Assembly (NCBI GenBank): GCA_946625715.1
Contig: CAMOTK010000097.1
Location: 1 to 7,544 of the forward strand
Direction: 5' to 3'
DNA from: an uncultured Prevotella sp.
GTDB lineage: Bacteria; Bacteroidota; Bacteroidia; Bacteroidales; Bacteroidaceae
Length of the DNA: 7,544 bases
The notes below the pieces were generated by a model, which was not told the DNA's origin, did not search any database, and saw only the letters and a list, made by a program, of their open reading frames with translations. Positions 6,893-7,544 of this stretch are shown here, in pieces (position 1 is the stretch's first letter; each line of letters begins with the position of its first letter). The position numbers and the translations under genes were made by a program.

Positions 6893-7323
6893 ACCCCCGT
6901 ATGCCCATAGCCACCGGCTCCACGCTCAGTGTCGTCGAGGGCTTCGACGCAAACGAAGTCAACCGTTTCGTGGCGGGCAACAACCATCTGCGCGATGCGC
7001 TCGCCATCGTTCACCACAAAGTCGTCTTGCGACAGATTGATGAGCACCACGCCTATCTCGCCGCGATAGTCGGCATCGATGGTGCCGGGCGCATTGAGCA
7101 CGGTGATGCCCTTCTTCAGCGCCAAGCCGCTGCGCGGGCGCACTTGCGCCTCGTAGCCTTCGGGCAGGGCGATGGAAAGGCCCGTGGGAATGAGCCGACG
7201 CTCCAGGGGGTGCAGCACCACCGGCTCGTCGAGATTGGCACGCAAATCCATTCCCGCACTTTGGGTCGTAGCATAGACGGGCAGGGGCTGGTGCCCCCGG
7301 TTCACAACGTTCACTTTTAGCAT
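6886..7323 (-). CDS. dut: Deoxyuridine 5'-triphosphate nucleotidohydrolase (dUTPase)
   Basis: Cytoplasmic homotrimeric enzyme that splits dUTP to dUMP and pyrophosphate, keeping uracil out of DNA and supplying dUMP for thymidylate synthesis. The length (145 residues) is normal for the family, and all five motifs are present in order. Motif 1 is AGMDLRA (23-29). Motif 2 is PRSGLA (63-68). Motif 3 is [17 protein letters not shown] (76-92), with D83 as the water-activating aspartate and Y86 stacking on deoxyribose. Motif 4 is GERIAQM (107-113). Motif 5 is the C-terminal P-loop-like arm [10 protein letters not shown] (134-143), where Tyr takes the place of the more usual Phe and His that of Ser. 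The start at 7323 directly follows an AT-rich leader and a good promoter. It is the first gene of the proposed four-gene operon. The assignment is firm. Confidence 0.97.
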   Translation of the reverse strand: MLKVNVVNRGHQPLPVYATTQSAGMDLRANLDEPVVLHPLERRLIPTGLSIALPEGYEAQVRPRSGLALKKGITVLNAPGTIDADYRGEIGVVLINLSQDDFVVNDGERIAQMVVARHETVDFVCVEALDDTERGAGGYGHTGVK

Positions 7324-7335
7324 AATACGTATTAT
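7322..7335. promoter_or_regulatory. 14-base perfect palindrome overlapping the dut start codon
   Basis: ATAATACGTATTAT at 7322-7335 is its own reverse complement and includes the first two bases of the dut ATG. In minus-strand RNA it can sit inside an outer six-pair stem. The outer arms are CACUUU (7342-7337) and AAAGUG (7317-7312). The start codon would then lie in the stem and internal loop. It may be an operator just after the transcription start, or a leader hairpin. AT-rich sequence raises the chance of random symmetry. Confidence 0.4.
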
Positions 7336-7342
7336 TAAAGTG

Positions 7343-7374
7343 CAAAATTAGCAATTTCTACTGAAAGTTCCACA
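7343..7374 (-). promoter_or_regulatory. Bacteroidetes-type promoter for the dut-TPR-DUF4292-envC operon
   Basis: On the minus strand TAATTTTG (7350-7343) matches TAnnTTTG exactly. Twenty bases upstream, TGTG (7374-7371) is a three-of-four match to the -33 TTTG. The flanking sequence to about 7405 is strongly AT-rich. Transcription should start near 7336-7339, leaving a leader of about 13-16 bases before dut. It is the only recognisable promoter for the four minus-strand genes. Confidence 0.65.
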
Positions 7375-7544
7375 TTTTTTGCTCATTTTTATCTTATTTT
7401 ATAAAAAGTGGCGGCACACTGGTGGTCCAGCGGATATCTGGCGGTAGTCATGTCATCCTATTCTTCCAACAGCTCCACGTCGCTCTCCATGTAAAGAAAA
7501 ACTGCCAAAATTTAACACTTCCGGACCGAGCATTCTAGAAAAGT
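7375..7544. other. Right-edge intergenic sequence with no confident gene
   Basis: Bases 7375-7408 are AT-rich promoter-flanking DNA. From about 7409 the composition shifts to mixed or GC-richer and holds small symmetries. On the minus strand a hairpin CGCTGG-ACCA-CCAGTG lies at 7432-7417, and the TCCGGA and TTCTAGAA palindromes lie at 7519-7524 and 7533-7540. A minus-strand reading frame is open from the edge and has an ATG at 7533. It stops at 7453 and gives 26 residues starting MLGPEVLNFG, either the tail of a gene outside the window or chance. A plus-strand frame at 7451-7495 gives 14 mostly serine residues and is not convincing. Confidence 0.5.

Noticed and set aside
6901..7320. Plus-strand frame (139 codons) opposite dut
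   Set aside because: dut shows all five family motifs on the other strand.
7417..7432. Minus-strand hairpin followed by a T-run as a terminator for a gene to the right
   Set aside because: About ten bases separate the stem from the TTTTT, and the stem has only six pairs with one G-U; no upstream gene is visible to terminate.

Overview
The window reads as chromosomal DNA of a Bacteroidales bacterium, most likely a GC-rich member of the Prevotellaceae. Four things support this: two promoters of the Bacteroidetes type (TAnnTTTG at -7), leaders without a clear Shine-Dalgarno sequence, GC-rich genes beside AT-rich spacers, and a gene set (DUF4292 lipoprotein, degenerate EnvC, ArgE-type M20 hydrolase) that I know from Bacteroidales. 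I see no mobile element, phage gene, CRISPR array, tRNA or rRNA.

Left part, plus strand. The window opens inside a sodium-dependent transporter of the NSS/SNF family (to 599). One base later comes a membrane-anchored protein with three helix-hairpin-helix modules (601-1482). A 90-base AT-rich spacer follows, holding a promoter (1524-1555). That promoter drives an M20 zinc hydrolase of the ArgE type (1573-2712), thought to remove the N-acyl group in arginine synthesis. A 23-base dyad symmetry lies exactly over its start codon.

Right part, minus strand. The genes, read from right to left, are dut (7323-6886), a secreted tetratricopeptide-repeat protein (6864-5158), a DUF4292 lipoprotein (5161-4193) and an EnvC-type coiled-coil protein (4182-2728). 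Gaps are 21, -4 and 10 bases, and only one promoter is visible (7343-7374, upstream of dut), so this looks like one operon. It joins a nucleotide-pool enzyme to three exported proteins that probably serve the cell envelope or cell separation. The LytM domain of the EnvC-like protein has lost its zinc ligands, so it should activate an amidase rather than cut peptidoglycan itself. The two transcription units converge with only 15 bases between stop codons.

The right edge (7375-7544) is non-coding as far as I can tell. Its AT-rich part borders a GC-richer stretch with small inverted repeats, possibly a dispersed element. Overall this is mostly ordinary core genome. The best leads are the two start-codon dyads, the DUF4292/TPR/EnvC operon, and a beta-clamp-like QLDLF peptide in an insertion of the M20 hydrolase.
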